Assembly (NCBI GenBank): GCA_903813345.2
Contig: CAIIXF020000008.1
Coordinates: 12,677,278-12,741,277 of the forward strand
Length of the DNA stretch: 64,000 nt
Reading direction: 5' to 3'
Source: Owenia fusiformis
Taxonomy: Eukaryota > Annelida > Polychaeta > Sabellida > Oweniidae
How positions within the stretch are numbered: the first letter of the stretch is position 1; every line of letters begins with the position of its first letter. Both the position numbers and the translations under genes were made by a program. This document shows, one piece after another, positions 51,401-64,000 of the stretch. Below the pieces are notes generated by a model. The model was not told where the DNA came from and did not search any database. It was given only the letters and a program-made list of their open reading frames with translations.

Positions 51401-54400
51401 TCTCAATGCAATGTGGATGTAGGACAAAAAGCACATTAAAATCTAATTAGGCCTCAAGAAAACAAGCAAACATTTGGAAGTAATTCTGTTTACATGGCTA
51501 CTTGAAAGAATTGTGGATTTAGGCTGGTGAGGGATAGCTTCAGAATACCAAGATATCTCTGCAATGATTGCTACAAAAGATAAGCTGTCTTAAGTTTCAA
51601 CTTAATGACACTGTTTTCACTTTAGCATTTCCAACTTCGTTACTGTTCAAGATACAAAGATACCAGTTGTTGGTGTTGTTGGAACGCCTGGCAGAACAAA
51701 AATAAAATTGCAAACTTATGACATCCTTTCTGAATCTTGCATATCTACTTCCAACAAAACAAACTCCTCTATCAAGTTGAAAGCCCATGATACTATGAAT
51801 GAAAAAAAAATGTTGGATGAAAACAAATTATATGGAAACCTTATCCATGTATGATGTTAAATAGTTGCCAAAAATGAACATAACCGAAATATTGAAATAA
51901 GATAGTAATCCAAAACATTATCATGGTTGAATTATAAAGATTTAGGGAGCTACTGGAATGACAGAAGTCAAAAAGAAGTCAAGCCAAACTAATCTACCCT
52001 TGCTCAAATGATATACAATTTCAATAAATTAACTTCTTTAAAGTATTCAAAAATGGTCCATACTTACTATGAAATATCCAAAGAGTTAACTTAAAGAGTG
52101 TGATTTTTACAATATTAGTATAATCTGAGACGATAAAATGTTAGTCTCAGGTATAATATAAAGCAATGGAAGTAGAGAAAGTTTGTTAAAAAGTTAGGAA
52201 GGTTGGTCTCCCATTGTGTAATGTATAGGTAGAGAGAGTGACTCTATGGGACATGGATCTAACAATGCACAATCAGATTAATGCATTAACTTACCAGTAA
52301 GCTAAGTCAGCAAGCTGTAGCCATTTCAAGGTAAAAAGCCCCGTGTATGAAATATCTAGAGGATATACTTGTCTATCAAAAATCAAGTAAAAGGGTATGT
52401 GACAATTTGAGTTGGATAGTAAGAAAAAAGACTTGACTGTTGATCAATTAAAAGTTTTTATGATGGGATTTAGGATATGCCATCAATGTTTTGAATAAAT
52501 CACAAATATTTTTGTTTATTTTGAAATGTTTTGACTGATGGTATTCACTCTAGTTATGTGTTACATCTGATGTTATAAGCCCTCTAATGTTTTATGTAAC
52601 ACCATGGTAACACACAGTTAGGGATGTCAAATCAGATTGACACCATTGACACTTGTGAATCAGCCAAAACTACCATCCTTTATATTGAACAAACAGAGAC
52701 AAAATGTTTACTAGCCAAAGGAAGAATCAACAAGGTACAGTCAAAATGAGACTAAAATAAAACAAACAATTCCAAACTGTAATCATTATGGACCATTTTC
52801 TCTATTGCTGGGTTTAAGGGGTTCAAAATATTTACAGATGAAAAGTCATATTTATGAATGTTCAGATGGATGGCACTATTATTGGAGCTGTTGTTATTGG
52901 CAAATCTCCTTTTTAAATGTTCAGTGGAGGTACATATTTGTATATAAACATATGTATGATGCACAATTACTGATTGAAAAACGTATTGAAAGATACAATT
53001 TAGATATTGTGACTGGAAAATATGATTTTAATAACAGTATTCAAACTTCATAAAAATAAGTTGGATATTTTATATTATATTATTTTCACAATTGAAATAT
53101 ATAAGTTTGGTATTTTGACAAGCTGAATATGTTACTAGTGACAAAGATCATTAATACTATATTCAGAAAAATTCCAAACCAATCAGGAAAGTCAACAATT
53201 ATGTAAACAAGAAGTAACAATCATAATTTTTGTTGATCCAAATACAAATACATCTGACACCTTATCTCAAAAATATGTCATAAATATAATATAAGGAAAA
53301 AATATGATATCAATGACATTAAAAAATAACAAAAGAATGAAATTAAACTCCTAGAATTCAATTAGATTTACTGGATTCAAGTAAAGTCGCACAGAAGCTC
53401 GTTAAGAAGTTAGTTCCAACAAATCAGGAGAAGTATACCCCGGCAGCCACATATAATCTTGTATGTCTACGTCTTAAAGGCTCAGTCGGCTTACCAGTTT
53501 AGATATATTTACTTGGGATAAAGGCAACACAATGGGGGTTGGACTATACTAATGTATATTATACAACCAGCAGACCAAAAGTCGTGCGCCTATGAAAACG
53601 TTTCAAATGAAGTAGAAAAAGTCAGATTCAGCATGGCGGTCATTAACTAATCCCTGACTTTTAAAGCCTAATATATAGCAAGGCTCTGTAACACGCTTAA
53701 ATTCAAAGTAAAACATCAGCCATTTAGCTTTTTATTGGATTGTAGAAGTTAAGTCTAGACCGCGGCTAAATCTGGTGAAATCTTCTTGGCAATCGGTAGT
53801 TTGGTATTGTCCGTGGACGTCAATGGGACCTGATCCCGGTACTTCACTGGCTGTGACAGACATTGTCACGACACTTCAATACATGGAAAAATTTTCCCTG
53901 TCCAAACAATTCAAAAGATGCATCACTGAATTCTATTTCCAGAGTAAAATTTACATTTTCGTGAAACGCTTTGAGAAGTTAAGTTTTCCATCTTGAAATT
54001 CTCAGTTCATTAAATCATCTATTTTCAAAGATGTTATGCACTTGAGCATGACCATCAAGATATGTCTAACATGGGAGGTTTCTCCAGAACACTTCAATGG
54101 ACTAAAACACTCTAAGCTCTTACATTCCTTCATTTTATTTATGTTGTAAATCTTGTATGTTTTGAAACAGTCTTATGTGGCAATTTAATCATTCCCACAG
54201 AAATGTTTTCAACTGTCTTCCATTACAAAACATGGCTGACCAAACTTGTTTGATTTCTAATGATCGGATGCTCCTAAAATCTATCAACACAAAATTGAAC
54301 ATAAAAAATCGTAAATACCACTATATGGATTACATGTGTACAGTTAGCTGTCAGGTTAGGGTAAAAATCACTTGGATGTTTGCATATCATGAACACATCT

Positions 54401-57377
54401 CATTCAAGTTGTCATTTTCGGGAATTTAAAGTAACGTGAAAAAGTCCAGCGGCCTTTTCTGTTGAAGAGTGTTATTTTGATGCAATGTTTGACATTTCGG
54501 CAAACCAAAGATGACAATGTAGTAATCGATGCTCCCAAACCACTTTGACACATTGTTTCAATGCCAATCGCTAACAAAAACATTGTCAGATACATTAAGA
54601 TCGACTCCTTTAAATGATCATCTTCACTTACTTTCAGTACAATCTCTCAGACTCATAACCATCTTTGACAAGTGGGTAAATTGACAAGACAGTGCAATCA
54701 TTTGATATGATAGCAAAACATTCAATTTTGACACTTCTTAGCCCATATTCAAAAAGATCATCATCTATTAGTAAACCCAATGTGACAAGTAACCCCCTGG
54801 GTGTTTTTATAGTAAACCAAACCCAGAGAATCTCAAGGAGTCAAATGTAAATAAACACTCTGATCATTGCCAGAAAACCAAGAATTATATAGTACATACA
54901 GAACAATTCAAAACAAACCCAAGAGACTGGATTCCAGGGACTCAACTTCTACCATTGTAATTACACTGTCTGATGTTAAACAAGAAATTATCATTTTTAC
55001 TGGGATCAAAGTGAAAATAAATATTTAGCAAATGTTTGCCAAAATCTGAGCTTTCTTACAAAACATGAAGCAAATGAACAAAACATTGATTGTTCTGATA
55101 TTGTTAGAGAGTTTAAGATCTACTGTTGTTGATTCACTCCTTCATTGCGAATTCCACCCAGGTCTTTTCGCCTTTTATGGCCAACCAAGCAAAGATTCAT
55201 TTCTCTCTTTAGAGAATGGACCCTCAGATTCTTTTCACATATTAATTTAATGACATGGGTGCAATTGAACATTAGGGGTAATGATCGCTAAGCATTAGAC
55301 CAGATTTTATGACTCTGCAAGTCAAGTATGGTAGGGAATTGAAAGCAGGTAGTCTTAAAGCCACTTGCTATGTATCTATCATGATGATCTGAATTCATCC
55401 TTAAAGGCACTTGTTTATACCAAGTCGGGTATGACAAGTATGATATATACTAAGATAATCATTTCAATAAAGGTTATTAGAAATTCCTTTAATGAGAATA
55501 AAACATGTAACAATAATTTCCCTTATTATTATCATAATTTTCCTTGGTATTATCATCATTTTCCTTAAGCGATCACTGACCACTTTCTATGTCTGAACAG
55601 AATCCGGAATGACTTCAGTTAAATTGAAATAACTACGTTTGTTTTTATACCCTAATCTCTATATCTCTGTTTGTTATCGTATCAATTTCAAAGACTCTTT
55701 TCACAATTATCCATTCAACTCTGAAGGGCTCATGAATATTCGAATATTTTCTCTGATAAAAAAAGAAAAATAACAGTTTGCAGACAGATGCTACCTCTTG
55801 GACTATATGTGTATTAAAAATTTCAAATAAATGCTGTTGAAACCATATGCTGTTAATGCGGCGTTGTGCATTTCATCAATTAAGTCTCCAATACATTTCT
55901 TTGTGTTTATTCAACCATTCCGAAGATTTCTAAAACTGAAGAGACGAAGCTTGTTTTTTCCGGAAAAAATCTGCATGTCTTTTAAGTTGAGTGCCCAGTG
56001 AGATTATGTCTTCTTTGTGACGATACTCAGTCTTTGGTCATGGTAATCTCTTAATTGAAATCACTGGGAACAAACACATTATATCAATGAGGTAAAACCA
56101 AAGAACCTTTAACAAAATTATGAGTGCTTATTTCCTTTCTGTTATGAGGTATGAGGTAACCAACAAAGGTAGAAATGAATTAGTTGATGATTAAGATACG
56201 GCTAACCACAAAACAAGGAATTAGTCCAGTTAGATGATTATATTCACTAGACCTCTGATGATTACCATGTTATTAGAATTTCCCCGTCTTTCATGATATC
56301 TTCTTCAACATGCTCACTAATCCTAGGGTAAATATCTTGTCGTGTGACTATACCTCTAATGATCTTGTCAAAAAGGACAGGAAAATTTGCAGATTCCTCC
56401 AAAGAGTCAATCAAAACAATGAAAAGGTTAGATCCCGAGACTCTTCACATTTTTCCATAATCGGCTAATATTCTCGAGATTAGCTTGAAATAATTGCGGG
56501 GATTTCAAACAAGATGCAAATGTTCTGAGCATATTAGCATATTTACACAAAAACAAACTTAACAAGCTGCTCATTTCTTTATTCATTATCCTAGGAATTG
56601 CAATGATTGTTTCGTTCCTTTGATCGATAGATTGAATCCTATGGATTATAAAAACTGGATATTATGTGCTAATTCTATGCAAATTCGTTTTGACTGTCAA
56701 TCATATTTTTTTGAAGACGTAGCATCACTAATTAAGAACAATGGCCTTTTTGAAAAGTCATCGAGTATCGGTATCATTTTTATAGATTTATCCCAACAGT
56801 CCCAGGTTGCAAATTTTCCGCGTGATTAGTACGGAAATCACCCTGATTTAAAGCTCACAGAAACTAATGGCATAGATCTTATTCCATGAACATGCTGAAC
56901 TTCTAAATTCTCATACCTTAATTGTACTTGAATCACTTATCTATCATATATTGATTTTTACATTTGAATTTGAAAATGTTGCAATGGTTATTCCAGTTGT
57001 ATTTTCTCTTATTGCCATCTCCTGTTTTGATATTTTGTGTATTGGAATGAATATAAAAGTCCACAATGCATGCTTCTTAAAGCATCTTAGCTAAGGTATT
57101 ACATATGTCCCTCAAACAGAACCATGCACTATCCTGCAACAAGTACATCAATTTTTTTTTGATTAAGCTTTAAGAAAAATTATACTTAAAATAAAGTCTT
57201 AGATATTCCAAACCCAAATAACTACACAAACTTTGAACAAAAGTTTTGTTCAAAAAATTTGAACAAAAAACAATATGAACAAAAAATTTGACTTTTAAGT
57301 GAATGATCGTTTTAGCAGTTTTTGATTTGATGTATTTGCTGCAAAGATGGAGATTCAACTAAAGATGGGGTACTTAC

Positions 57378-57510
57378 CTGTTTCACTACCATTATCTATT
57401 ATTCCTGAATTTGATTGGCTGTGGGGACCCGGTGTGTTTTCACCTGAATGGTTAGACTGTGTTTCGTCCCGACCACCTTCTGTAGTTGGGAAGTTAAGAG
57501 ATGGAGGTCT
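57378..57510 (-). CDS. Meis/hth: Meis exon 7: linker between Meis domain and homeodomain
   Basis: This 133-nt internal exon starts in phase 0 and leaves one G of a split glycine codon. It is flanked by an acceptor (pyrimidine tract ending ttttccag) and a consensus donor (gtaagta). It encodes 44 residues beginning RPPSLNFPTTEGG, passing through NHSGENTPGPHSQSN and ending NGSETG. The linker is low in hydrophobic residues and contains the TPGP motif seen just before the homeodomain in vertebrate Meis; the RPPS start resembles fly homothorax as I remember it. The split glycine joins correctly to exon 8A (GC) or 8B (GT). Reading through the donor adds six residues and then a TGA, a possible truncated form without a homeodomain. 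The link to exons 8 rests on phase, strand and this similarity, because the linker itself is poorly conserved. Confidence 0.86.
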
Positions 57511-57975
57511 CTGGAAAAACAATAAAATTAAATAACTATTAATCAATAAATGATTGAATAACAGATAATAACCTTGATATTTTAAATTTAATTGCATATG
57601 CATGCATGCTTAAATCTAAAAAATTATTATATTTTAATTAATTATATATAAATATTATATTTAAGACTTTAAAGACAAAGGGTACAACAAACATTATAAT
57701 TAAATATATATTCAAGCAATGTAAACAACTGCGGATTATAATTGGTTTGGATAGTTATTAACAAAAGCAATTGAGAATTTTTTGTTGATTGAGTAATATT
57801 TAGATTGCCTTTGTATGTGTAGTTAAGCGAGTTGTTCTGTGTTGTGTATATCTTGGATGCAGTTTCAGGTGACCAGGTCAATTTTGGGGCCAAATATTGA
57901 CTTAATGTCATTTTAATTGTTTTAGCCTAATTATCTCATCTGGCAGGTAAAGGTCAGGTGACTTAACAAAACACA

Positions 57976-58163
57976 CCTTAATGACACAAGCACATATTTA
58001 GTTTTTACTCTCTGAGACTCATGAACTTTCACATTTTCTGAGGTAAGTAAAATTGGCAAAGTTCAAAATCCTTAATGACACAAGCACATATCTAATTTTT
58101 ACTCTCTGAGACTCATGAACTTTCACATTTTCTGAGGTAAGTAAAATTGGCAAAGTTCAAAAT
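57976..58163. repeat. 94-bp tandem duplication
   Basis: Copy one (57976-58069) and copy two (58070-58163) are identical apart from about three positions in the phrase cacatat(t/c)ta(g/a)tttt. This near-identity indicates a recent duplication. Confidence 0.93.
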
Positions 58164-58500
58164 GAAAGAAACATGTGATTTGTAATTAGTTACTGAACCA
58201 TGAGGATTAATTTAATATAGTCATTGTTTACTTCAAAAGTAAAGACCCTACCTTTCCTTAGTCTTTTGATCTTATTAGCAAATAAAAATTAACACTCAAG
58301 AGTTTGAGAAATGTTGGCGTCATCTGGCAAAAACAAGATTGCCAAAATTCAGGGAAAAGAATAAATGATTTGTAATCGGGAACTGAAGCCTAAAGGCCGA
58401 TTTAATACAATTATAGTTTGCTTTGAAAAAAAGACCATACCTTTCCTAAGTCTTATGATCCCATTAACGAATAAAAATTAACACCTACAGTTTGTGGTCA
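58149..58500. repeat. Older tandem duplication with period near 190 bp
   Basis: The stretch from 58149 (caaagttcaaaatgaaag, gatttgtaat, tttaata, acctttcct, agtctt, aataaaaattaacac) repeats in the same order from about 58340 with many substitutions. It directly abuts, and shares its start with, the younger 94-bp duplication. Confidence 0.8.
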
Positions 58501-61500
58501 AGAAATGTCTAGCAAACAGTGTGAAATTTCTATTGACCACAGAGACAAATATTTCTTGAGAAGGTATTACTTCTGAACATTTAATCCAATCGTCTTCAAG
58601 AAAGTACCTGCTCCAAGACGGTCAGAATCGATCTTGTCTAGAGATCAACAAAAGATGACATAAGATTCGTTCATGGTGGGCTGATTAGAGCCTTTATATA
58701 TAGAGGCCGTAACAAAGGCTACTAGAATCTCATAATGACAGTTAATGAACTTGGATTAAAGCTGTCAAAATAATACAGATTAGTAACATGACATGACCTA
58801 AGTCCCAAATTTAATCCCGATCATTAGTGGATTTGCATTGCTGGATTTGTAGGTCGATACTATTCATGCATTTTTATTTCGCCAACTGATCCATTGCTCT
58901 AAAACGCATAAGTTTCCCAAATGAACGGGAGATAAATAACATTAAAAACAACGACTAACCATAAGAAGGGATAACTTCCGAAGATTGGAAATCTGAATCT
59001 TACATAAATACGCCAACAAGCGAAACATGTTGACTTGGCTATAAATCCTCCAATGTAAACGATAACGAATGAGAATGAAAAAATCCGAGGCCAAAAATTA
59101 TAAATGTAAAAGTATATTATATTTGCGCTTATATACAGGTAAATCCACTGGTCAACATGGAAACAAACAAAAATGAAAATTATTTCAACATGTAGAAAAA
59201 GATAAAAATAATTCCAACCTGGACAAAATGTTATGAAGTCATATCTAATAGAAATACAGAGAAATAACGAGGAAATATCAGGAAATAAGTCAGATTGCAT
59301 GAAGTTTGTTTAATAACTATTATGAATGAAAGTCAAAAAGTATACATGTTCGTACATGTGCCAAAGCTACAAAAAAAATCTGAAATATTCACAACTTAAT
59401 TTGTAACGGCTAACAACAAGATTCATGGAAACCTGAATCAAAGCCGCTAATATTATTGTAGTTTTTACTCCTCAAATAAGATATTGACAGGTGAATAATG
59501 CTTACAGACACTGCGTCAATGTGTTATTGACCATCATCGATGAATATTCAAAAATCAACATTTTTATGTCAGGGATTATGGTAAACCTTCTTTGAGTTGA
59601 CAGTTGATGATCTGAACATTGATGAGCAAAGATACACCCATCATGTTGTTCGATGACAAACAATATTTCTCCTTCGAACAGACAGGAAAATCCAATAAAC
59701 AAACAATATAAACCACAACCAATATAAAAAAATAACCCATAAAAATTATTATTCAAAAACAAAGTTGGGATTTCGTACTATGTAATCCATAGATGGGAAA
59801 TTGTCTGGACACGCATCAATCAGATCAACTCCCATACATCATAGGTGATAGGTACATTTCAATAAATTATCCGTGCTATTGTTTTATGTTGTTCCCTAAC
59901 AGCTGCTATTGGGATGATCCCATATCCCAAACATGTATATACCCTGGCTTTGTCAACCCATCACGAACTTCATCAATCAGAGAACAATTGACTTTATTTT
60001 TTCAGATTGTAGTTTTTAACAATTGTTAGATACAATATAAAATGATAACATAAATTCCGGTATGACAGTTTTATTTAACTGATCAGTTTTCGGATGACAA
60101 TATAGTTTAGTTCATCCACGATTAATCACGCCAGATTGAAGAATGGGAAATCTGATTGTATGTATAGCATTGTAATAGCTGACAACATAAATTATTTTAA
60201 TGTTTAATTGCCACTGGTCTGATTTGATATAATGTTGTCTGTTGTTTTATTTGATTGTTTGTTCACTTGTTTGTTGTTTGAAGAGTCACGTGTTACCATG
60301 GTAGTCATATTGGCACAATCCATCTGTCTCCTAAAGGAGAAGTTATTTGAGAAAGTTTTGCTCCAGCTTATCCTGATAGTACAAGGATTAAAAGTAATTA
60401 CTGTATATGAAGTTCTCTTTTAAAACAGAAAAATCAAAATATTGAAAAGGTTAGCTCAAGCGCTTGGTGAAAAAAATAGAAATATTATAGAGAACGCCAT
60501 ACATCTTGATTCAATCTTTGACTCATCTAAAGAAAGTATGATGGTATATGATAATCAGATCAGTATAATACTGATACAAACCACCGCAAAGATCTTCCAA
60601 ATAATGGTGACTGTATTACCATAGAAAAAACAAAGGCCTACTGACGTTCTGTTGACATCCTGAGCGATGACCATTGAACAACCTTGGCTACTGATGCTAG
60701 AGATCTAGTAGAGATACATGATGTGGATAGCTGAGAAGGACGAGGCTTAGATCACCATGTTGAGCTTAATCAGGCAATTGCGAGATTTGTTACGTCTTAG
60801 AAAATCATCTATCTAGATCCAAGGAATCATAGCATCGTCATCTTTTGCAAGTTAAAACTACATTACCAGCTGTCAGTAGGGATGTATATATGATGATTTA
60901 TGAGGGGGTGAATAAGTCTTCATAATGGGGAACGGATGCTATGGAGAGATAAAAGCCAAACCAGCTTGCAATGGTGAAGATCCCACTAAACCCCTTATTG
61001 AAAAATGAATGGTTTCTGTCGATTTGGTGCAAAACAAATGAAAACTCAATGGAACTTTCGATGCTTTTGCTGTAATATCTGTATTTATGTGACATTAAAT
61101 CAGAACATTGTTCGAAAGAGGAAAATTTAGTATAAAAAGAAAATATGAACTAATTCCGATGAGTGAGATGATCCATGGCAAGGGTATATGGTATCCAATT
61201 TACACTGGAAATTACCAAAAGGCCAGTAGAGAATTCCTCAGATATTTCATTAGTTTTTTCATCTTCAAAATTCATTAAGATGTGAAATAATTTTGTGCTT
61301 GCAGCGGAGTAATAAATCACACTGTAATCCAGCTCGATCTCCATGTGTCACTTTTCGACCAGAGGGACGCTGCAATTTACATATATAATTTCATAAAAAT
61401 GAAATCACTATACCCAAGCATAAATGGCTAAGTGCTCGGAATCAGTTTCAAGCAAATTAGAATGGACGGACATTGAATATAATAACCATCAATATATTAT

Positions 61501-64000
61501 AATACACCTATATACTTATGAAGAAAATTTTAAACCAGGAAACATTTTATTTCTTAAGATTGATAGAAAAATATCTGAAATATCCTAAAGCAGAACTAAC
61601 CAGACTCCATTTTGAAATTGAAATTATACAACTCTCCCTAGATGTGAGAAGAGCAAATGTAAATGTCCAAGATTCGGTAATGGACGGTGAATGGATTTAA
61701 TCCATTATTTCATCATTTGCACTCCCTTGATTATGATAGCATGATAGCACTGCCTTTGGGTGATACATTGGGTCAAGGGAACTCAAATGGTGAAATTGAT
61801 AAAGCAATAGGCATTAAACACAAACTGGCTTCCATCACGACATTGTGGAAATATAAGTAAGGCACCCATGGCCTATACAATGAATATGTTTTTAGTGAAG
61901 TTTTAATTACTGTATGATTATCTGACTACTATAAAAATATCGATTTAGTTTAGTGTTACTGTTACAACAAGGTACTAACTAGGTAAGAGCCTACATTATA
62001 ATCATTATAACACATGTCAAGTGACACTTTACCAAGACCTTCAGAACACCTTTATACAAGCCACCAAAACCCAAACAATTCATGAAAGCAGAATGGAGTA
62101 ACATGAGTATCCAAAAAGACATCCCACACAACTATAAGGGTTACAAAAACTCAATACAAACACCTATTATCAGATACATCAATGAAACATATTGAAATAC
62201 ATGTCTAGAAACTTCAAACAATCGGTAAGAGTTTTTTTTGATATGCCGTTGTCTATAAAGTCATTGTCCTTAAGCTCTGATACTTACTACTCTATAGCAA
62301 TAATTTAAAATATACACCAAATAAGATAAAGATAAGGAAATCAAGTTTTATCATATAGATATAGCACAATCCATTGTAAAACAAGAAAGGTTGTATATAT
62401 CTCAACCACAAGTTCTTAAAGACTTTCTGCTTGAAACTCGGCTCTGAGAATAACATTTTCAATCAGCACAATGTTGATAGCTTCTTCAGCTGAATCTTCT
62501 CTTAACTCGACATTACCATTTGATAGAATACACAGAGCTGTAGACTCGCAATAGAAGACCATACTGGTAATGATTAAAGAACAATGGAATTAGTAGAGAA
62601 TATTCTGGTAATTGTAATTACTTTGGTTATGTTTTCAACCTAAGTATATTCCGCAATGGTGGTGTAGTGATAAAGCATTTCTATATGTTGACACAAGCAA
62701 CGTACTCAGTCTCTCCATTATGCCATGTTGACATAATTCCTGTAAGTAGCAAGTGTATTCATTAGACGCATCTAGGAGGAAATAACTAGGACAAATATCA
62801 CTTTTATCCCATGTTTACTCTGCCTAATTCGCCACCACAGATACGAATGTCAACTCTGCTTAAAAGCTTCTAGGTTTAAAACAAATGGTAATTTGGTTTG
62901 GGTTTCACACAATTGTTCTGGGATTGTTTAACCTTTTATACTTAACTAACGACCACTATCTCTCACTATTTATAGATGATTATATATGTAATTTTATAAT
63001 GATTTAAGTACTTGTGAACATATTTGACTGAATTATAATTCAATGGAGAAAGAGGTGCATAATACATATGTGTTCTAAATAGGCCAAAAGGAAGGGATGT
63101 ATATTTTAAAAAGAAAGTTGTTTTGAATAACAGTATGAAATATTAGCATTACAGAAATCGGAGATATTTGAGATAATATTATGTTAGCATTATAATTCTC
63201 CAAAAACCTATTTGACATTTAAAACCTGATCTCTTTATTCAGTTAAAACAGAAAAGTTAATAAGTGATCTTAAAGCATCACTATTTCTATGAGATATTGC
63301 TGTAATACTGTGTTTGACATTAGGAATGCTGTCAATTAAACAAAGCCAAGATTACCAAATGATGGTCACTTGCAACCTTTCATATGTCAGGTGTCTAGTG
63401 TGGTTTAAGTCGAGTAAATCAATGTGATTTTTCTTACTATGAAGTCAACAAGATTTGCTGCGTCCTATCCATCATTCTTTGTCTCCCTAAGACTACATAG
63501 AATTTACACTTGGATTCCTGTTACCTAGCAACCAGAAATCTTTGAAAAATGGCCATCCATCCCGAGATGAAAAATTTCTCTGATGATACATTACCGAAAA
63601 TAGCTGTAAATTTGTGATGAACATAATACCAGTTGTGTTTGGCCCAAGATTAATCCATCACCGCAATATCCAATACTTTACGTGAAAAATCACCACAGAA
63701 AATTAATAAAAATGTTATTGGCTTTCTTGCATAATTAAAACCGAAATCTTCATGATTGATATGGTCAGGGGCCAATATGGACAATGTTTTCAATATATTA
63801 ACTTCATTCAATAATTGACTGCAGAGACTTCTACCAAATATCGTCTTTGTCATTAAGCACTGAGAGTTAAGCTGACTGTTAAGTTCGGTGCAATATTTCA
63901 TTTTAACAGAGTCAGCAGTTTTGTTAATTTACCTGAATTTGACAGGAGACCACTCAATAGTGACTTTATTGACTGTTTATATAATTCTAATTCATCTCTA

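Larger units (their letters stand above)
35271..57377 (-). other. 22.1-kb Meis intron between exon 7 and exon 8A
   Basis: No exon was recognised in this stretch. It contains a foldback transposon (44942-45477), a minisatellite (36018-36586), a UGCAUG cluster close to exon 8A (35494-35712) and otherwise unremarkable A+T-rich DNA. Large introns around the homeodomain exons are typical for Meis genes and often hold enhancers, but I cannot identify any by eye. Confidence 0.85.
18321..57510 (-). other. Meis/hth: Meis/homothorax gene, internal portion (four recognisable exons)
   Basis: This span runs from the first to the last exon I can certify; the gene continues beyond both window edges. Exons lie in the order 57510-57378, 35270-35113 or 35042-34891, then 18397-18321, all on the minus strand with GT-AG boundaries and compatible phases. 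Meis proteins are TALE homeodomain transcription factors that partner PBC proteins through an N-terminal Meis domain and bind TGACAG-type sites. The Meis domain exons should lie above 64000 (or unrecognised above 57511), and the end of the homeodomain plus the C-terminus below position 1. The homeodomain is split over three exons at the positions I recall from vertebrate Meis genes, which supports the family call over Prep/Pknox, TGIF or PBC. Confidence 0.95.
57511..64000 (-). other. Meis intron upstream of exon 7 (no certified exon)
   Basis: This is A+T-rich noncoding sequence on the 5' side of exon 7. I looked on the minus strand for Meis-domain peptides (such as HELCDNFCHRYI) and did not find them. 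Open frames here, including 133 codons at 58899-59300 (minus) and two short adjacent plus-strand frames at 60232-60624, have no recognisable domain and are of chance length. It holds the nested tandem duplications at about 57976-58500 and a UGCAUG at 57601-57606 on the transcript strand. Confidence 0.75.

Noticed and set aside
58608-58637. Possible 30-nt micro-exon on the minus strand (peptide TRSILTVLEQ) upstream of exon 7, recalling the TRSANLTDQ segment of vertebrate Meis.
   Set aside because: Only a few residues match, the donor (gtactttc) is poor, and a 30-nt open segment between AG and GT is common by chance.
60232-60624. Two consecutive plus-strand open frames in the same frame split by one stop, suggesting a decayed gene.
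   Set aside because: No recognisable family and a combined length that chance can give; one shared frame is not enough.
1-64000. Search for tRNA genes, rRNA, CRISPR arrays and bacterial operon features.
   Set aside because: No B-box-like tRNA core with matching arms, no rRNA signature and no spaced-repeat array were seen; the window is animal intronic DNA.

Overview
The window is eukaryotic (animal) genomic DNA, about two-thirds A+T, with very sparse coding sequence and long introns. The only gene I can support is an internal part of a TALE-class homeobox gene of the Meis/homothorax family, read on the minus strand. The exon peptides are unmistakably Meis, for example [12 protein letters not shown] followed by LFQHL and then HPYPSEEQKKQLAQDTGL. 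They resemble both fly homothorax and vertebrate Meis, so the source is a bilaterian animal. A non-vertebrate, possibly a spiralian, is my low-confidence guess.

Layout in transcription order (high to low coordinates, exon numbers borrowed from vertebrate Meis): 57511-64000 is intron or upstream sequence with no exon I can certify. Exon 7 (57510-57378) encodes the linker before the homeodomain. A 22.1 kb intron follows. Next come two tandem versions of exon 8: 8A (35270-35113) and 8B (35042-34891), only 70 bp apart. Each encodes an acidic linker plus the N-terminal arm and helix 1 of the homeodomain. A 16.5 kb intron leads to exon 9 (18397-18321), which encodes the TALE loop, helix 2 and the start of helix 3. 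The exon carrying the end of the recognition helix (N51) was not found, so the last intron appears to run off the left edge.

The main discovery candidate is the 8A/8B pair. Both have the same splice phases, intact reading frames and good splice sites, and they differ in sequence. Inclusion of both exons or of neither gives an early stop, so the reading frame itself enforces a choice of one. Four UGCAUG (Rbfox-type) motifs lie 224-442 nt upstream of 8A in the transcript. The 70-nt intron has its best branch point about 15 nt from the 8A donor. The gene therefore appears able to make two Meis proteins with different homeodomain N-terminal halves.

The rest is intronic DNA. It contains a 536-bp foldback transposon with a 5-bp target duplication, several minisatellite or tandem arrays (4.1, 10.2, 11.4, 27.0, 36.0 and 58 kb), G-rich tracts, and clusters of TGTCA/TGACA (Meis core half-sites). 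No tRNA, rRNA, CRISPR or other gene was recognised. The longest remaining open frames (about 130 codons) are what chance predicts in 64 kb of this composition.
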